A stretch of 64,000 bases of DNA from the NCBI GenBank assembly GCA_021803205.1, contig JAJZMB010000144.1, positions 1 to 64,000 of the forward strand. The letters run 5' to 3'. The DNA comes from Bacillota bacterium (lineage in GTDB: Bacteria > Bacillota > Sulfobacillia > RBS10-35 > JAJYVN01). Shown piece after piece: positions 43,462 through 52,260 of the stretch; position 1 is the stretch's first letter, and every line of letters begins with the position of its first letter. The notes below the pieces were generated by a model. The model was not told where the DNA came from and ran no database searches. It was given only the letters and a program-made list of their open reading frames with translations. The translations under genes and the position numbers were made by a program.

Positions 43462-44321
43462 AGAGTCCCGGGCATGAGGAGGAACACCGTACGGATCTTC
43501 ATCTGAACCCGTACCTTGTGCACATCGGTGCTTTCGGTATCCGCTGGTACGGCTTCTTCATGGCCGTTTCAATGGCCATCGGCATCCACTACTTTGTGCG
43601 GCGCGGCCTGAAGGCCGGGGTGGATGAGGACTCTCTGTACAACATGGCCCTGATCGCGATTGTCGGCGGTGTGATCGGGGCCCGGCTGGTGTACGTCATC
43701 ACCAATTGGGGCTACTTCGCCGAGTATCCCGGGCAGATCCTCAAGATCTATCAGGGGGGCCTCGCCATCGACGGCGCCCTGATCGGCGGTCTGGCCTTCG
43801 GAATGTGGTATGCCTACCGAAAGTCCCTGCCGTTCTGGGCCCTGATCGACGGCATGATTCCGGGCACCGTGACCGGCATCTTCCTGGTGCGCATCGGCAA
43901 TATTTTCAACGGCGAGATCCTGGGCCATCCGGCGGGGATCCTCGGCGGCCACCGGCATCCCGCGCAGGTCTACGAGATGATCATGGCCCTCATCCTGTGG
44001 TTTGTGTATTGGCGCCAGTTGCGCAAGAACCCCGCCGACGGGGTGCCGTTTTGGACCTTCGTGGTGTACTATAGCTATCTGCGCTTCATCAGTGAGATGT
44101 TCCGTGACAATCCCCAGTATCTGGTGCACTATACCAACCACTATCTGGGCGTCGGTTTCCTGACGTTGATGCAGATCTTCACGCCGTTATCCCTGGGTCT
44201 CGGCATCGCCGGTCTGCGCTGGCGCCGCAGGGTGAACGCTCATACGATCCTGCCCCGGCCACCCGCGGTGGGGCAGGGTCCGGCGGCCGCGGCGGTCCCC
44301 CGCCCGACCGGGGGGGCATAG
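43458..44321 (+). CDS. lgt: Prolipoprotein diacylglyceryl transferase
   Basis: Membrane enzyme that transfers diacylglycerol from phosphatidylglycerol to the lipobox cysteine of prolipoproteins. 287 residues, seven membrane helices. ATG overlaps the xerD stop (ATGA). Key parts: GIRWYGFFMAVSMAIG, GGVIGARLVYVI, YQGGLAIDGALIGGL, and the Lgt signature VRIGNIFNGEILGHPAG, then HPAQVYEM. The three lipoprotein-type binding proteins of the island downstream are natural substrates. The C-terminal 35 residues are Pro/Ala-rich. Confidence 0.95.
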   Translation: MKSPGHEEEHRTDLHLNPYLVHIGAFGIRWYGFFMAVSMAIGIHYFVRRGLKAGVDEDSLYNMALIAIVGGVIGARLVYVITNWGYFAEYPGQILKIYQGGLAIDGALIGGLAFGMWYAYRKSLPFWALIDGMIPGTVTGIFLVRIGNIFNGEILGHPAGILGGHRHPAQVYEMIMALILWFVYWRQLRKNPADGVPFWTFVVYYSYLRFISEMFRDNPQYLVHYTNHYLGVGFLTLMQIFTPLSLGLGIAGLRWRRRVNAHTILPRPPAVGQGPAAAAVPRPTGGA

Positions 44322-44656
44322 GGTGGCCGCGCTCCCCGCTCCCGCGAAAAATCTGGCGTCTGGACTGGAGCGCCCGACCTCATCCGGGGCGGAAGGCGGC
44401 CCCGGTTCCTCTGTGGCGGGGGCGGGGGCGCCCTGGCCAGCGGTGGCCCCCGCAGGCCGCCGCTTCCGCGCTCGCCCGCACACCGCCGCACCGGACAGGC
44501 GGGTGTAGGAAGGCCGCGACACGTGTCGCGGCTGTGCGGATCAGGTTGTTGGCGTCCCGTGGGCGGTGTTGCCGCGCAGGAGAACGTGCGTCGACCGCCC
44601 AAGTGCGCGCTGGCGGCGATGGCCGTCCGGCGCCGCCGAGGGGCAGGGGGTAGGCC
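44322..44656. other. Intergenic region upstream of sulfatase gene
   Basis: 335 bases marking the passage from housekeeping genes to the catabolic island. It contains the 20-bp palindrome at 44513-44532; no gene is supported. Confidence 0.5.
44513..44532. promoter_or_regulatory. 20-bp perfect palindrome, candidate operator
   Basis: GCCGCGACAC followed directly by its complement GTGTCGCGGC, 124 bases before the sulfatase start. The centre ACACGTGT is typical of a dimeric regulator site. It differs from the LacI-like sites elsewhere in the island, so another regulator could be involved. As RNA it would be a loopless hairpin, hence a DNA site is more likely. Confidence 0.45.
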
Positions 44657-45970
44657 ATGGGTGCGGACAAGCCGAATATTGTTCTGTATTTGTCGGACGA
44701 CCATGGGCGAGAATATCTGGGATGCTACGGCAATGCCGTGATCCGGACGCCAAACCTCGACGCGCTGGCGGCACGCGGAGCGCGTTTCACAGCGGCCTTC
44801 ACGCCGGCGCCGACCTGCGCCCCGTCCCGCTCGACCCTCTTCTCCGGGCTGTACCCGGCGCGGCACGGCGCCATCAACAACCACGCCGTCTGCCGCGCCG
44901 ACCTTGTGACGGCGCCGGCGCGGCTGCGCGAACTGGGCTACCGTGTGGTGCTTGTGGGCAAAAAGCACGTCCGGCCCGAGGCCACCTTCGACTTCGAATA
45001 CGCGCCGGGCCTGCTGCCCAAGCGGGAGGACCACCGCAGGCGCTATCGCAGCGAGGGTGTAGACGTCCGGGCCGTCGAGGAGATCCTCTCCGGCCATGCC
45101 GGACGCGCGCAGCCGCTGTGCCTCGTGATCGCCGACGCCAGCCCCCACGTCACCTGGGAACCCAATCACACCTATGCGCCGGAGGCGCTCAGCCTCCCAC
45201 CGTACATGGTGGACACGCCGGTTACCCGCCGGGCCATGGCCAACTACTATCAGGACATCACCACAATGGACGGGCGCGTCGGTCTTGTGGACGAGATGCT
45301 GCGGCGCCACGGCTACGAGGAGGACACGCTGCTGATCTATACCACCGATCACGGGGCCGAATGGCCGCATTCCAAGTGGACGGTGTACGACGCCGGCATC
45401 CACATACCGTTCATCGCCCGTTGGAACGGACGGATCGCCCCCGGCACGGTGAACACGGCGACGATCAGCCACGTCGACTTCCTGCCGACACTGCTGGAGG
45501 CGGCCGGCGGGCACGTCCCCGCGGAGATGGACGGTCGGAGTTATCTGGGCACGTTGCTCGGGCGCGCCGGGGCCTTCCGCGACCGGATCTACGCCGCGCA
45601 CAACCGCGACGGGGACATGAACGTTTTCCCGCAACGCTGCGTGCGCACGGCGCGGTACAAGTACGTGCGCAACCTCACTCCGGAGGCCACCTTCACCAGC
45701 CACTTCACTGAGGTCCCCGACATCCCGGAGAGTCACCGCAACGTCTGGCAGACCTGGGTGCAGCGCGCGGCGACGGATCCCGCAGCCGGTGCGCTGCTGA
45801 CTCTGATCCGCCACGACGGCCACCCCGTGGAGGAACTCTACGATCTCGAGGCCGATCCGCACGAATTGGACAATCGGGCGTCGGACGCGGACCTGGCGCC
45901 GATCCTTTCAGAGTTGCGCGCCGACCTCGCCAGTTGGATGGCAGAGCAGCAGGACCCCGGCCTGGTATAG
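44657..45970 (+). CDS. Sulfatase with formylglycine motif (N-sulfoglucosamine sulfohydrolase-like)
   Basis: 437 residues, no signal peptide seen, so probably cytoplasmic. The nucleophile motif is C54-A-P-S-R, which is converted to formylglycine in active type I sulfatases. Calcium ligands: LSDDHG at 13-17 and YTTDHGAEW at about 232; PNLDALAARGARFTAAF is the usual helix between. SPHVTW and SKWTVYDAGIHIPFIARW are close to heparan N-sulfatase-like COG3119 enzymes, which suggests a sulfated amino sugar substrate. C-terminal EELYDLEADPHELDN is the family tail. Ribosome site GGGGGTA. Converges with the next hydrolase. The formylglycine-generating enzyme is not in the window. Confidence 0.9.
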   Translation: MGADKPNIVLYLSDDHGREYLGCYGNAVIRTPNLDALAARGARFTAAFTPAPTCAPSRSTLFSGLYPARHGAINNHAVCRADLVTAPARLRELGYRVVLVGKKHVRPEATFDFEYAPGLLPKREDHRRRYRSEGVDVRAVEEILSGHAGRAQPLCLVIADASPHVTWEPNHTYAPEALSLPPYMVDTPVTRRAMANYYQDITTMDGRVGLVDEMLRRHGYEEDTLLIYTTDHGAEWPHSKWTVYDAGIHIPFIARWNGRIAPGTVNTATISHVDFLPTLLEAAGGHVPAEMDGRSYLGTLLGRAGAFRDRIYAAHNRDGDMNVFPQRCVRTARYKYVRNLTPEATFTSHFTEVPDIPESHRNVWQTWVQRAATDPAAGALLTLIRHDGHPVEELYDLEADPHELDNRASDADLAPILSELRADLASWMAEQQDPGLV

Positions 45971-46085
45971 GTGGGCGTGTGGAGCGGCCTGCCGTCGTGC
46001 CGCCCAGCCCACGCCGCCCGACCGCGATATCCGGCCGTGTCCCGTGGCGTCTCAGGTGCCGGGGCGGGCCCCGCCCGGCGGCTCG

Positions 46086-46122
46086 CCGGGCCCGCCGCGG
46101 GGGTTTTCCCGGGCGGGCCCGG
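46086..46122. terminator. Bidirectional hairpin between converging sulfatase-fold genes
   Basis: Perfect 11-bp arms CCGGGCCCGCC / GGCGGGCCCGG around a 15-base loop with GGGGGTTTTCCC, which may extend the pairing. It lies about midway between two converging stops. Confidence 0.6.
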
Positions 46123-46171
46123 CCGCGTCCTCAGGTTCCGTTTCCGTGCCGGCAGCCGCCCGATGACGCCG

Positions 46172-47620
46172 TCACAGCGTACCGACCCGTTGCCGGGAGG
46201 CACCCAGGTACTCAGAGATCGGCGCCGGTCCCGGGTCGGAGTTCTCCTGGAAGCGCATGGGCAGGGTCCGGCCGAGCAGTGCCTCGACATGCGCCCGCAG
46301 CCGCCGGGCCACCTCCGGCTGGTCGCCGACGACGTTGCGGCGCTCCTCCGGGTCCGTTGGCAGATGATAGAGTTCGGGGCCTGGTTCCTCGGCGTGGCAG
46401 GTTACGACGTAGTTCCATTCGGCGGTCCGGACCGAGGCCCGCCCGCCCGTGACGCCGCCACTGAAGTCCGCCCAGCCCATAACGACATGGTCGCGACCGG
46501 ACTGACCCGGCTCGCGCACCAGGCGCCACGCGTTCTGCCCGTCGCACGGGGCCGGGGGCAGCCCGAGCGCGGCCAGGAGCGTCGGCAGTAGATCGTGCGT
46601 CTGGACGAACGGTCGTAGATGCAGCCCCCGGGGACCGGCGGGATGGCGCACCATCAGGTTGATACGGGTGTTGTAGGGGTGCATGTGGCCAGGGCCCTTC
46701 CCAAAGTGGCCATGGTCTCCGACCTCGGTGCCGTGGTCGCTCAGCACCACGACCACCGTATTCCGCGCTAGGTCGAGCTGGTCCACGGCACGCAGCAGGT
46801 GCCCGACCCAGCGATCGACGAAGGTCACCTCGCCAAAATACAGCGCGCGCATGCGCTCCCGTTCCTCCGGCGATACGGGACCACCCCCGCCGTGCAGGAT
46901 CAGGTCGAGTCCGCTCCAGTCCGGCCCGCCGTAATAACGGTCGGCATAGCCCCGCGGCGGATCCCACGGTTCATGCGGATCGAAACTGTCCACCCAGAGG
47001 AAGAACGGAGCGTTGCGCCGCGCCCGTTCCAGCCATTCCGCGGCGCGGCGGAAGACCCGCGCGCAGTCATAGTCCTCCTCGGCCCTGCGGTCCCGCTGGT
47101 TGGCCAGATACTGGACGAGCGTGCCGTACCGGCGCCACTGCTCCGGTTCCCGCACGTGCCGGCGCAGCGCGGTGACGGCCTCCTCAGGATCGATGGGCTG
47201 CCAGTTGTCGCTCTCCTGGCCGCGGAGGAAGTCGTAGCTGGCGAAGCCGCGGGTGAAGTTGGTCGTCGGCTTGAACATATGATATGTGTCCGCCACAAGG
47301 CCGGTGTAGTAGCCGCGGGCGAGGAGCAGCTCGGCCAGGGTGTCCTGTTCCGGCGGGATCTTGTGCCAGCCCGGGTTGTGGTGCCAGAGACCGCGACGGT
47401 CGAAGTTGTATCGCCACGGGAACGACCGGCGCCCGGTGAACAGCGAGCGGCGCGTCTGCAGCGTGGGCTGGCCCTCGCCGAAGGCTCGTTCGAAGACCGC
47501 CGCCTCAGCCGCCAGGCGGTCCAGGTTGGGGGTTTCGACGAACCCGAGTGGCGCGCCCGGCCCCACAATGTCGGCGCGGAAGGTATCGAGGCAGATCACG
47601 ATCGCGTTGAGTCGGTCCAT
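46172..47620 (-). CDS. Sulfatase-fold hydrolase with Thr at the nucleophile position
   Basis: 482 residues from ATG behind GGGAGGGAG. The alkaline-phosphatase fold is clear: CLDTFRADIVG (first metal Asp), PNLDRLAAEAAVFERAF, DSFDPHEPWDPP, VVVLSDHGTEVGDHGHFGKG. Where sulfatases have CxPSR, this protein has T53-L-Q-T-R57, so there is no residue to become formylglycine. Thr nucleophiles occur in LtaS-like and other members of the superfamily that act on phosphate esters. It may thus be a phosphodiesterase or phosphatase rather than a sulfatase. No signal peptide. The C-terminal LYHLPTDPEERRNVVGD tail is shared with COG3119. Divergent from the ABC operon. Confidence 0.8.
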   Translation of the reverse strand: MDRLNAIVICLDTFRADIVGPGAPLGFVETPNLDRLAAEAAVFERAFGEGQPTLQTRRSLFTGRRSFPWRYNFDRRGLWHHNPGWHKIPPEQDTLAELLLARGYYTGLVADTYHMFKPTTNFTRGFASYDFLRGQESDNWQPIDPEEAVTALRRHVREPEQWRRYGTLVQYLANQRDRRAEEDYDCARVFRRAAEWLERARRNAPFFLWVDSFDPHEPWDPPRGYADRYYGGPDWSGLDLILHGGGGPVSPEERERMRALYFGEVTFVDRWVGHLLRAVDQLDLARNTVVVVLSDHGTEVGDHGHFGKGPGHMHPYNTRINLMVRHPAGPRGLHLRPFVQTHDLLPTLLAALGLPPAPCDGQNAWRLVREPGQSGRDHVVMGWADFSGGVTGGRASVRTAEWNYVVTCHAEEPGPELYHLPTDPEERRNVVGDQPEVARRLRAHVEALLGRTLPMRFQENSDPGPAPISEYLGASRQRVGTL

Positions 47621-47896
47621 CTCCCGCAACTCCCTCCCACTCATTGGATCGCGCTTGGCCCTCCCGCGGTGGAGACCTTCGGCGGTTTGTACGCTTCGGC
47701 CCGGGCGCACCGAGCGGGCTGCCGCGCCCGCCGCGCGCCGGAACGGCTGCGGACGGCAGGCGGCGGCGTGGACGAGGGTATGGCAATGCTGCCGGCGGCG
47801 TTGCCGACGGCCGACGGCCAACGGCGTGCAAGCACAGCCGCCGGTGTGTCCCGCGCAGGCGCGGCTGGCTGCGGTCGAGCGGCCCGTAGTCCTGTT

Positions 47897-47924
47897 CGCG
47901 AACGCCGCAGCGCGAACGCCGCAG
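47897..47924. repeat. Tandem 14-bp duplication
   Basis: CGCGAACGCCGCAG occurs twice without interruption. Small direct repeats in a promoter region can be binding sites for a regulator or simple slippage products. Confidence 0.5.
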
Positions 47925-48042
47925 TGTCTGCTTCGGGGCAGCACAGGGCGGCTGTGGAACGACCGCTGCCCTGCGGTGCGCTTGCCCAATCCCGACGCGC
48001 TCAGCCGGGAGGATTCGCCAAGGGAGGTGACGAAGCCGGGCC

Positions 48043-48055
48043 GCGCAAAACGATT
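48043..48055. promoter_or_regulatory. LacI-type operator candidate, site 1
   Basis: GCGCAAAACGATT. The core AAACGATT fits the LacI/GalR consensus AANCGNTT. Twelve of the thirteen bases are identical to the site at 57641. It lies between the divergent second hydrolase gene and the ABC operon. Confidence 0.45.
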
Positions 48056-48358
48056 CACCGCCACGCGCCGGGAGGTGGCTTCAGGTTGCGCCCCGCGTGG
48101 TGATTGGCGTGGGAGACGGCGTGCCGGCGTGGCAGCCCTGCCGCCCGGGCGGGAGCCGCGGCTCGGCCGCCCAGAACTGGACTGCGTCGCACCTTGCGCG
48201 AGGCGCCCGCGAAGGCCCATGTGTGGGGGTAGCCGGATTAGCGGCGAGTACCGGCGCCCAAGTCCGGTGGCGACTGATGCGGATGAAGGCCACCGGCCGC
48301 CGCCCGGAGGCGGCGTTTTGCGCCGGTGGCCACGGACAGCGGGAAGGGGAGCGGGATC

Positions 48359-50068
48359 ATGGCGACGGGTCAGGGGCGCGATGGCGAAGGGAGATTGTCC
48401 AGGCGGCAGCTGATGCGTCAGGGTCTGTGGACGGCGGGGGTGGCGCTGGGCGGCACAACGCTGCTGGCCGCCTGCGGTCCGGCCGCGACCAATGCCCACC
48501 GCGCGTCCTCCGCGGCGGCCAGGGGCGCCTCCGGCGGCGGGAAGGCGACGTTCCGACTCGGGGCCACGCTCCTGCCGAGCCAGCTCTCAAACTACAATCC
48601 GTTCGAAAAGAGCGGAAACTGGGGCCCGATCTTCGACTATCTGTACGACCCGCTGTTCTATTTCAGCCAGGTCACGGGCAAGTTCCTCAACCGCCTGGGC
48701 ACCGGGTACAGCTGGAACAAGGCCGGCACCCAGCTGACGGTCACCCTGCACACCGGAGCCAAGTGGCACGACGGCAAGCCGGTGACGGCCGGCGACGTGG
48801 CTTTCACCTACCAGTTGCTCAAGCAAAATCCCGTCTTCGACACCTATGCGCTCTGGCAGCAGCTCCAGGCCGTGTCCGCCACGCCCGACGGCAGCGTGGT
48901 CTTCAGCCTGCGGCAGCCCTTCCCCTCGCTGCCGGCCTACCTGAGCACGGTCTACATTGTGCCCCAGCACATCTGGAGCACGGTGAACGCCTCCCAGTAC
49001 CTCAACAGCAACCCGGTGGGCAGCGGTCCGTTCATCTTCGATCACTATACGCCGGGCACGGATGTGCTGCTGCGGGCCAATCCCGACTACTTCCTTGGCG
49101 CGCCCAAGATCGGCTATCTGGACGTCATCATGTACGCCAGCAGCCCCGACGCGAGCCTGGCGCTGATCAACGGGAGCATCGACACCCCGGGCGGCGGCAT
49201 CGCCATGCCGAGCCTGCCTCAGATGCTCAAGCAGCCGGGGACCAAGTTCCAGGTGTACGCCGGTCTGACCAATTACGCTGTCTTCCTGAACAACGCCAAC
49301 CCGCTGCTGCAGAACAAGGTGGTGCGCCAGGCCGTGGCCCGGGCGATCAACCGGCAGAATCTGATCAGCGAGGGCGAGCAGAACGCCGTCTTCCCGGCGA
49401 ATCCGGGCTGGATCCCGACCAGCCTGGGCGCTTACTGCGACCGCGCGCTGATCACCGATCCCGCATATGGCTACAACGCGCAGAACGCGGTCCAGCTTTT
49501 GACGGCGGGGGGATTCAAGCGCGGTTCGGACGGCATCTTCGCGGACTCCTCCGGGCGCCGGCTGTCCTTCACCTACTACGAGGCGGCGTCCGCGCCGGCC
49601 CAGGACAAAGAGGCGTCGATGATCCAGCAGAACCTGCAGGCCGTCGGCATCCAGGCTACCGCCAAGACGGCCACGGGGCCCGAACTGACCACGCTGCTGC
49701 GTTCGGGCGGTTTCGACATGCTGCAGAGCGGCGGCGGCTTCCCTCCGGACCCGCAGGCGGCTCTGTTCGCCTTCTTCGACTCCAGCGAGACCGCGCCCGT
49801 GGGCAGCAACACCGTGGGGCTGAACTACGCGCGGTATAAGAACACGCAGGTGGACGCGCTGCTGAAGCAGTCCGCGACGCTGCTGGACGTCACGGCGCGC
49901 ACCAAGATCTACTTCCAGGTCCAGAAGATCCTGGCCGAGGAGGCGCCGGTGGCGCTGATGTACAACGTCGGCGGCCATATCCCCTACAGCACGACTCGTT
50001 TCACCGGTTACCGCACCGATGTGCCGGTGGATTCGGCGCTGAGCCTGATCGCCGTGACCCCGGTCTAG
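48359..50068 (+). CDS. ABC transporter substrate-binding lipoprotein, family 5 (SBP1)
   Basis: Extracellular ligand-binding protein of the peptide/oligosaccharide/nickel class. 569 residues; ATG with AAGGGGA about ten bases upstream. The signal peptide has RRQLMRQGLWTAG, then a lipobox TTLLAACG whose Cys is lipidated. Family 5 features: LSNYNPF, WHDGKPVTAGDVAFTYQLL, VGSGPFIFDHYTPGTDVLLR, DYFLGAPKIGYLDVIMY, VRQAVARAINR and a C-terminal GYRTDVPVDSALSL. SBP2 at the end of the operon is a full-length paralogue and a third copy is decayed. With a LacI repressor and isomerases near, an oligosaccharide ligand is more likely than a peptide. Confidence 0.9.
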   Translation: MATGQGRDGEGRLSRRQLMRQGLWTAGVALGGTTLLAACGPAATNAHRASSAAARGASGGGKATFRLGATLLPSQLSNYNPFEKSGNWGPIFDYLYDPLFYFSQVTGKFLNRLGTGYSWNKAGTQLTVTLHTGAKWHDGKPVTAGDVAFTYQLLKQNPVFDTYALWQQLQAVSATPDGSVVFSLRQPFPSLPAYLSTVYIVPQHIWSTVNASQYLNSNPVGSGPFIFDHYTPGTDVLLRANPDYFLGAPKIGYLDVIMYASSPDASLALINGSIDTPGGGIAMPSLPQMLKQPGTKFQVYAGLTNYAVFLNNANPLLQNKVVRQAVARAINRQNLISEGEQNAVFPANPGWIPTSLGAYCDRALITDPAYGYNAQNAVQLLTAGGFKRGSDGIFADSSGRRLSFTYYEAASAPAQDKEASMIQQNLQAVGIQATAKTATGPELTTLLRSGGFDMLQSGGGFPPDPQAALFAFFDSSETAPVGSNTVGLNYARYKNTQVDALLKQSATLLDVTARTKIYFQVQKILAEEAPVALMYNVGGHIPYSTTRFTGYRTDVPVDSALSLIAVTPV

Positions 50069-50185
50069 GAGGGTGCGGCGAAAGTCCGCTTGCGCGGCAC
50101 CCTCAGGCTCCGGCCCCCTGTCGTTGCATGCTTCTGGGGCTAAGGCCGTCACGGGGCGCGGGTTTTGCGGCGTTGTCCTCGGCGA

Positions 50186-50266
50186 GCGCTGCAGGAGCCC
50201 GGCTCCGAACCGGCCGCGAAGCGTCGACGTTTGGGGGACAAGGGGCAGCGGCCTCGCAAGAGCGGA
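50186..50266 (+). repeat. Recurrent ~90-nt intergenic element, copy C
   Basis: Reads GCGCTGCAGGAGCCCGGCTC, hairpin CCGG..CCGG, then GTTTGGGGGACAAGGGGCAGCGG and CTCGCAAGAGCGGAC. It lies inside the ABC operon, between SBP1 and the first permease, ending 57 bases before the permease start. This is the place where differential expression of binding protein and membrane parts is often set by RNA structure. Confidence 0.6.
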
Positions 50267-50323
50267 CGCCTGCAGCGGCCACGGAGGGCGGGTCGGCCCG
50301 GCGGCGGAGCGGGGGGGTTGGGT

Positions 50324-51310
50324 ATGCGGGTCTCTGCGCGCTATGTGCTGAAGCGTGTCGGGTTTGCGTTGCTCACGCTGTGGGCGGCCGTCACCGCGGA
50401 TTTCTTCCTGCCGCGGCTGATGGGCGGCAACCCCGCGGAGTACATCGCCTCGCAGACCTCGCTGGGGTCGCCGCAACTCATCGCGGCGCTCAAGGCCGAG
50501 TTCGGGTTGACCAACCCGAACCCGTTCTACCAGTACTGGCGGTACTTCGTGGAATTGGCGCACGGCAACCTCGGCGTGTCCTACGAGTATTACCCGTCCC
50601 GCGTCGGGACCCTGCTCTGGCACGCCCTGCCCTTCACCGTCGGGCTGCTGCTGGTGGCGGTGGTGATCAGCTTCGTGGTGGGCATCTTCCTCGGGATGCT
50701 CTGCGCCTGGCGCCCGGGCTCGTGGTTCGACTCGATCGTGGTGGGGACGTCGTTCTACCTGCATGCCGTCCCCTACTTCTGGACGGCGATGCTGCTGCTG
50801 CTGTTCGGGGCCTTCGACCTGAAGGCGTTCCCCCTCGGGCACGCCCTGCCCGCCGAGGCACAGAACTTCGGTCCGGCCGGGCTGGTGGTCCGCGTCCTGT
50901 GGCACGGGGTCCTGCCGGTGCTCTCGCTGCTGCTGGTATCGATCGCCGGGCATGTCCTGGTCACGCGCAACAACATGCTGCAGGCGCTTTCCGAGGACTA
51001 CGTGGTGCTGGCGCGGGCCAAGGGCCTGCCCGAGGGCCAGGTGCGCTGGCGCTACGCCGCCCGCACCGCCCTGCTGCCCTCCTTCACGGGCCTGATGCTG
51101 AGCCTCGGCCACGTTGTCGGCGGGGCGCTGCTGACCGAGATCGTCTTCTCCTATCCCGGGGTGGGCCAATTGATCTACCAGGCGATCCTCAACCACGACT
51201 ACCCGGTGATCCAGGGGGCGTTCCTGATCGTGGCGCTGTGCGTGATCGCCGCGAACCTGATGGCCGATCTGGTCTATCCGCTGGTGGACCCGAGGGTCAG
51301 CCTGACGTAG
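50324..51310 (+). CDS. ABC transporter permease (DppB/OppB type)
   Basis: 328 residues, six membrane helices; ATG behind GGGGGGG. N-terminal YVLKRVGFALLTLWAAVTADFFLPRLMGGNPAE is typical for DppB, followed by the long periplasm-type loop with FGLTNPNPFYQYWRYFVEL. The cytoplasmic EAA loop that meets the ATPase reads VLARAKGLPEGQVRWRYAARTALLP. The end FSYPGVGQLIYQAILNHDYP is the family hallmark. Second gene of the operon, 255 bases after SBP1 and separated from it by a recurrent-element copy. Confidence 0.93.
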   Translation: MRVSARYVLKRVGFALLTLWAAVTADFFLPRLMGGNPAEYIASQTSLGSPQLIAALKAEFGLTNPNPFYQYWRYFVELAHGNLGVSYEYYPSRVGTLLWHALPFTVGLLLVAVVISFVVGIFLGMLCAWRPGSWFDSIVVGTSFYLHAVPYFWTAMLLLLFGAFDLKAFPLGHALPAEAQNFGPAGLVVRVLWHGVLPVLSLLLVSIAGHVLVTRNNMLQALSEDYVVLARAKGLPEGQVRWRYAARTALLPSFTGLMLSLGHVVGGALLTEIVFSYPGVGQLIYQAILNHDYPVIQGAFLIVALCVIAANLMADLVYPLVDPRVSLT

Positions 51311-51337
51311 GAGAACTCCGGTGGGGGGTGTCTCGGC

Positions 51338-52231
51338 GTGGGAGTGCCGTTGGAGGCCGGCCGGCCTGTTCGGAGCCGCGACGCGGGGGCCGCCCGCCGG
51401 GTCCGCTTCGGCGGGACCGCGGGGATGGTCGGGGCCGCGATCCTGCTCTGCTTCATCCTGATCGCGGTGTTCGCCCCGGTGCTGAGCCCGTATTCTCCGC
51501 ACGCGTCCAACTTCACGCCGTGGCAGCCGCCATCGGCCGCGCACCTGCTCGGCACCGACGACTACGGTCAGGACGTCCTGACGCAGGTGCTGTGGGGCGC
51601 GCGCACCTCCATCGTGGTCGGGGTGGCGGCCGGTCTCCTGGCCAGTTCGCTCGGCGTGCTGGTCGGGCTGGTCGCGGGTTACACGGGCGGCTGGATCGGC
51701 GAGGTGCTGATGCGGCTCGTCGACCTGCTGCAGGTCATCCCGACGATTGTGCTGCTGATCATCATCGCGGCCTTCGTCCCCTCGCTCGGCCTCGGCGGCG
51801 AGATCCTGATCATCGGCTTTCTCAGTTGGGTCTGGATGGCGCGCAGCATCCGCTCGCAGGTGCTGAGCGAGAGTGCGCGCGGTTACGTGGAGGCGTCCCG
51901 GGTCATCGGGATGAGCAATGCGGAGATCATGTTCCGGGAGATCCTGCCGAACCTCCTCCCGGTGATCCTGGCCAACCTGGTCCTGGTGGTCACCGGGGCG
52001 ATCCTCGCCGAGGCGAGCCTGGACTTCCTGGGTATCGGCAGCCCCAACGTCATCTCCTGGGGGACGATGCTGTCTCTGGCCTTCAGCACCAACGCGATCC
52101 TGTACAACGCCTGGTGGTGGATCGCGCCTCCCGGCTTCTGCATCGCCACGCTGTGCTTCGCCTTCATCCTGATCGGCAACGGTGTCCTGGCAATGTATGC
52201 GCAGCGCCGCGGTTCGATGGCCCAGCACTGA
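51338..52231 (+). CDS. ABC transporter permease (DppC/OppC type)
   Basis: 297 residues from a GTG with GGGGGGT upstream, 27 bases after the first permease. After a cytoplasmic N-terminus, membrane helices begin at about residue 28 (MVGAAILLCFILIAVFAPVL). HLLGTDDYGQDVLTQVLWGARTS is the DppC signature. The EAA loop is EASRVIGMSNAEIMFREILPNLLP, and EASLDFLGIGSPNVISWGTML precedes the last helices. Forms the channel with the first permease. Confidence 0.93.
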   Translation: MGVPLEAGRPVRSRDAGAARRVRFGGTAGMVGAAILLCFILIAVFAPVLSPYSPHASNFTPWQPPSAAHLLGTDDYGQDVLTQVLWGARTSIVVGVAAGLLASSLGVLVGLVAGYTGGWIGEVLMRLVDLLQVIPTIVLLIIIAAFVPSLGLGGEILIIGFLSWVWMARSIRSQVLSESARGYVEASRVIGMSNAEIMFREILPNLLPVILANLVLVVTGAILAEASLDFLGIGSPNVISWGTMLSLAFSTNAILYNAWWWIAPPGFCIATLCFAFILIGNGVLAMYAQRRGSMAQH

Positions 52232-52260
52232 ACGCCCGACGGAGAGGGGGTGGGTTGCAA

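Larger units (their letters stand above)
47621..48358. other. Long divergent regulatory region of the island
   Basis: 738 bases between the second hydrolase and the ABC operon, with no supported gene. It holds a 14-bp tandem duplication (47897-47924) and a LacI-like operator (48043-48055). The size suggests promoters for both directions. Confidence 0.5.

Noticed and set aside
47641-48000. Further recurrent-element copies upstream of SBP1 and near 35700, 40170 and 10780
   Set aside because: Only short stretches such as a G-rich ACA block or GCGGATTCT agree; the block order is incomplete and the matches could be chance.
48587-52228. Antisense open frame of about 1200 codons across SBP1 and the permeases
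   Set aside because: Mirror of three well-supported genes; composition (His, Arg, Gln, Gly) is that of complementary high-GC codons.
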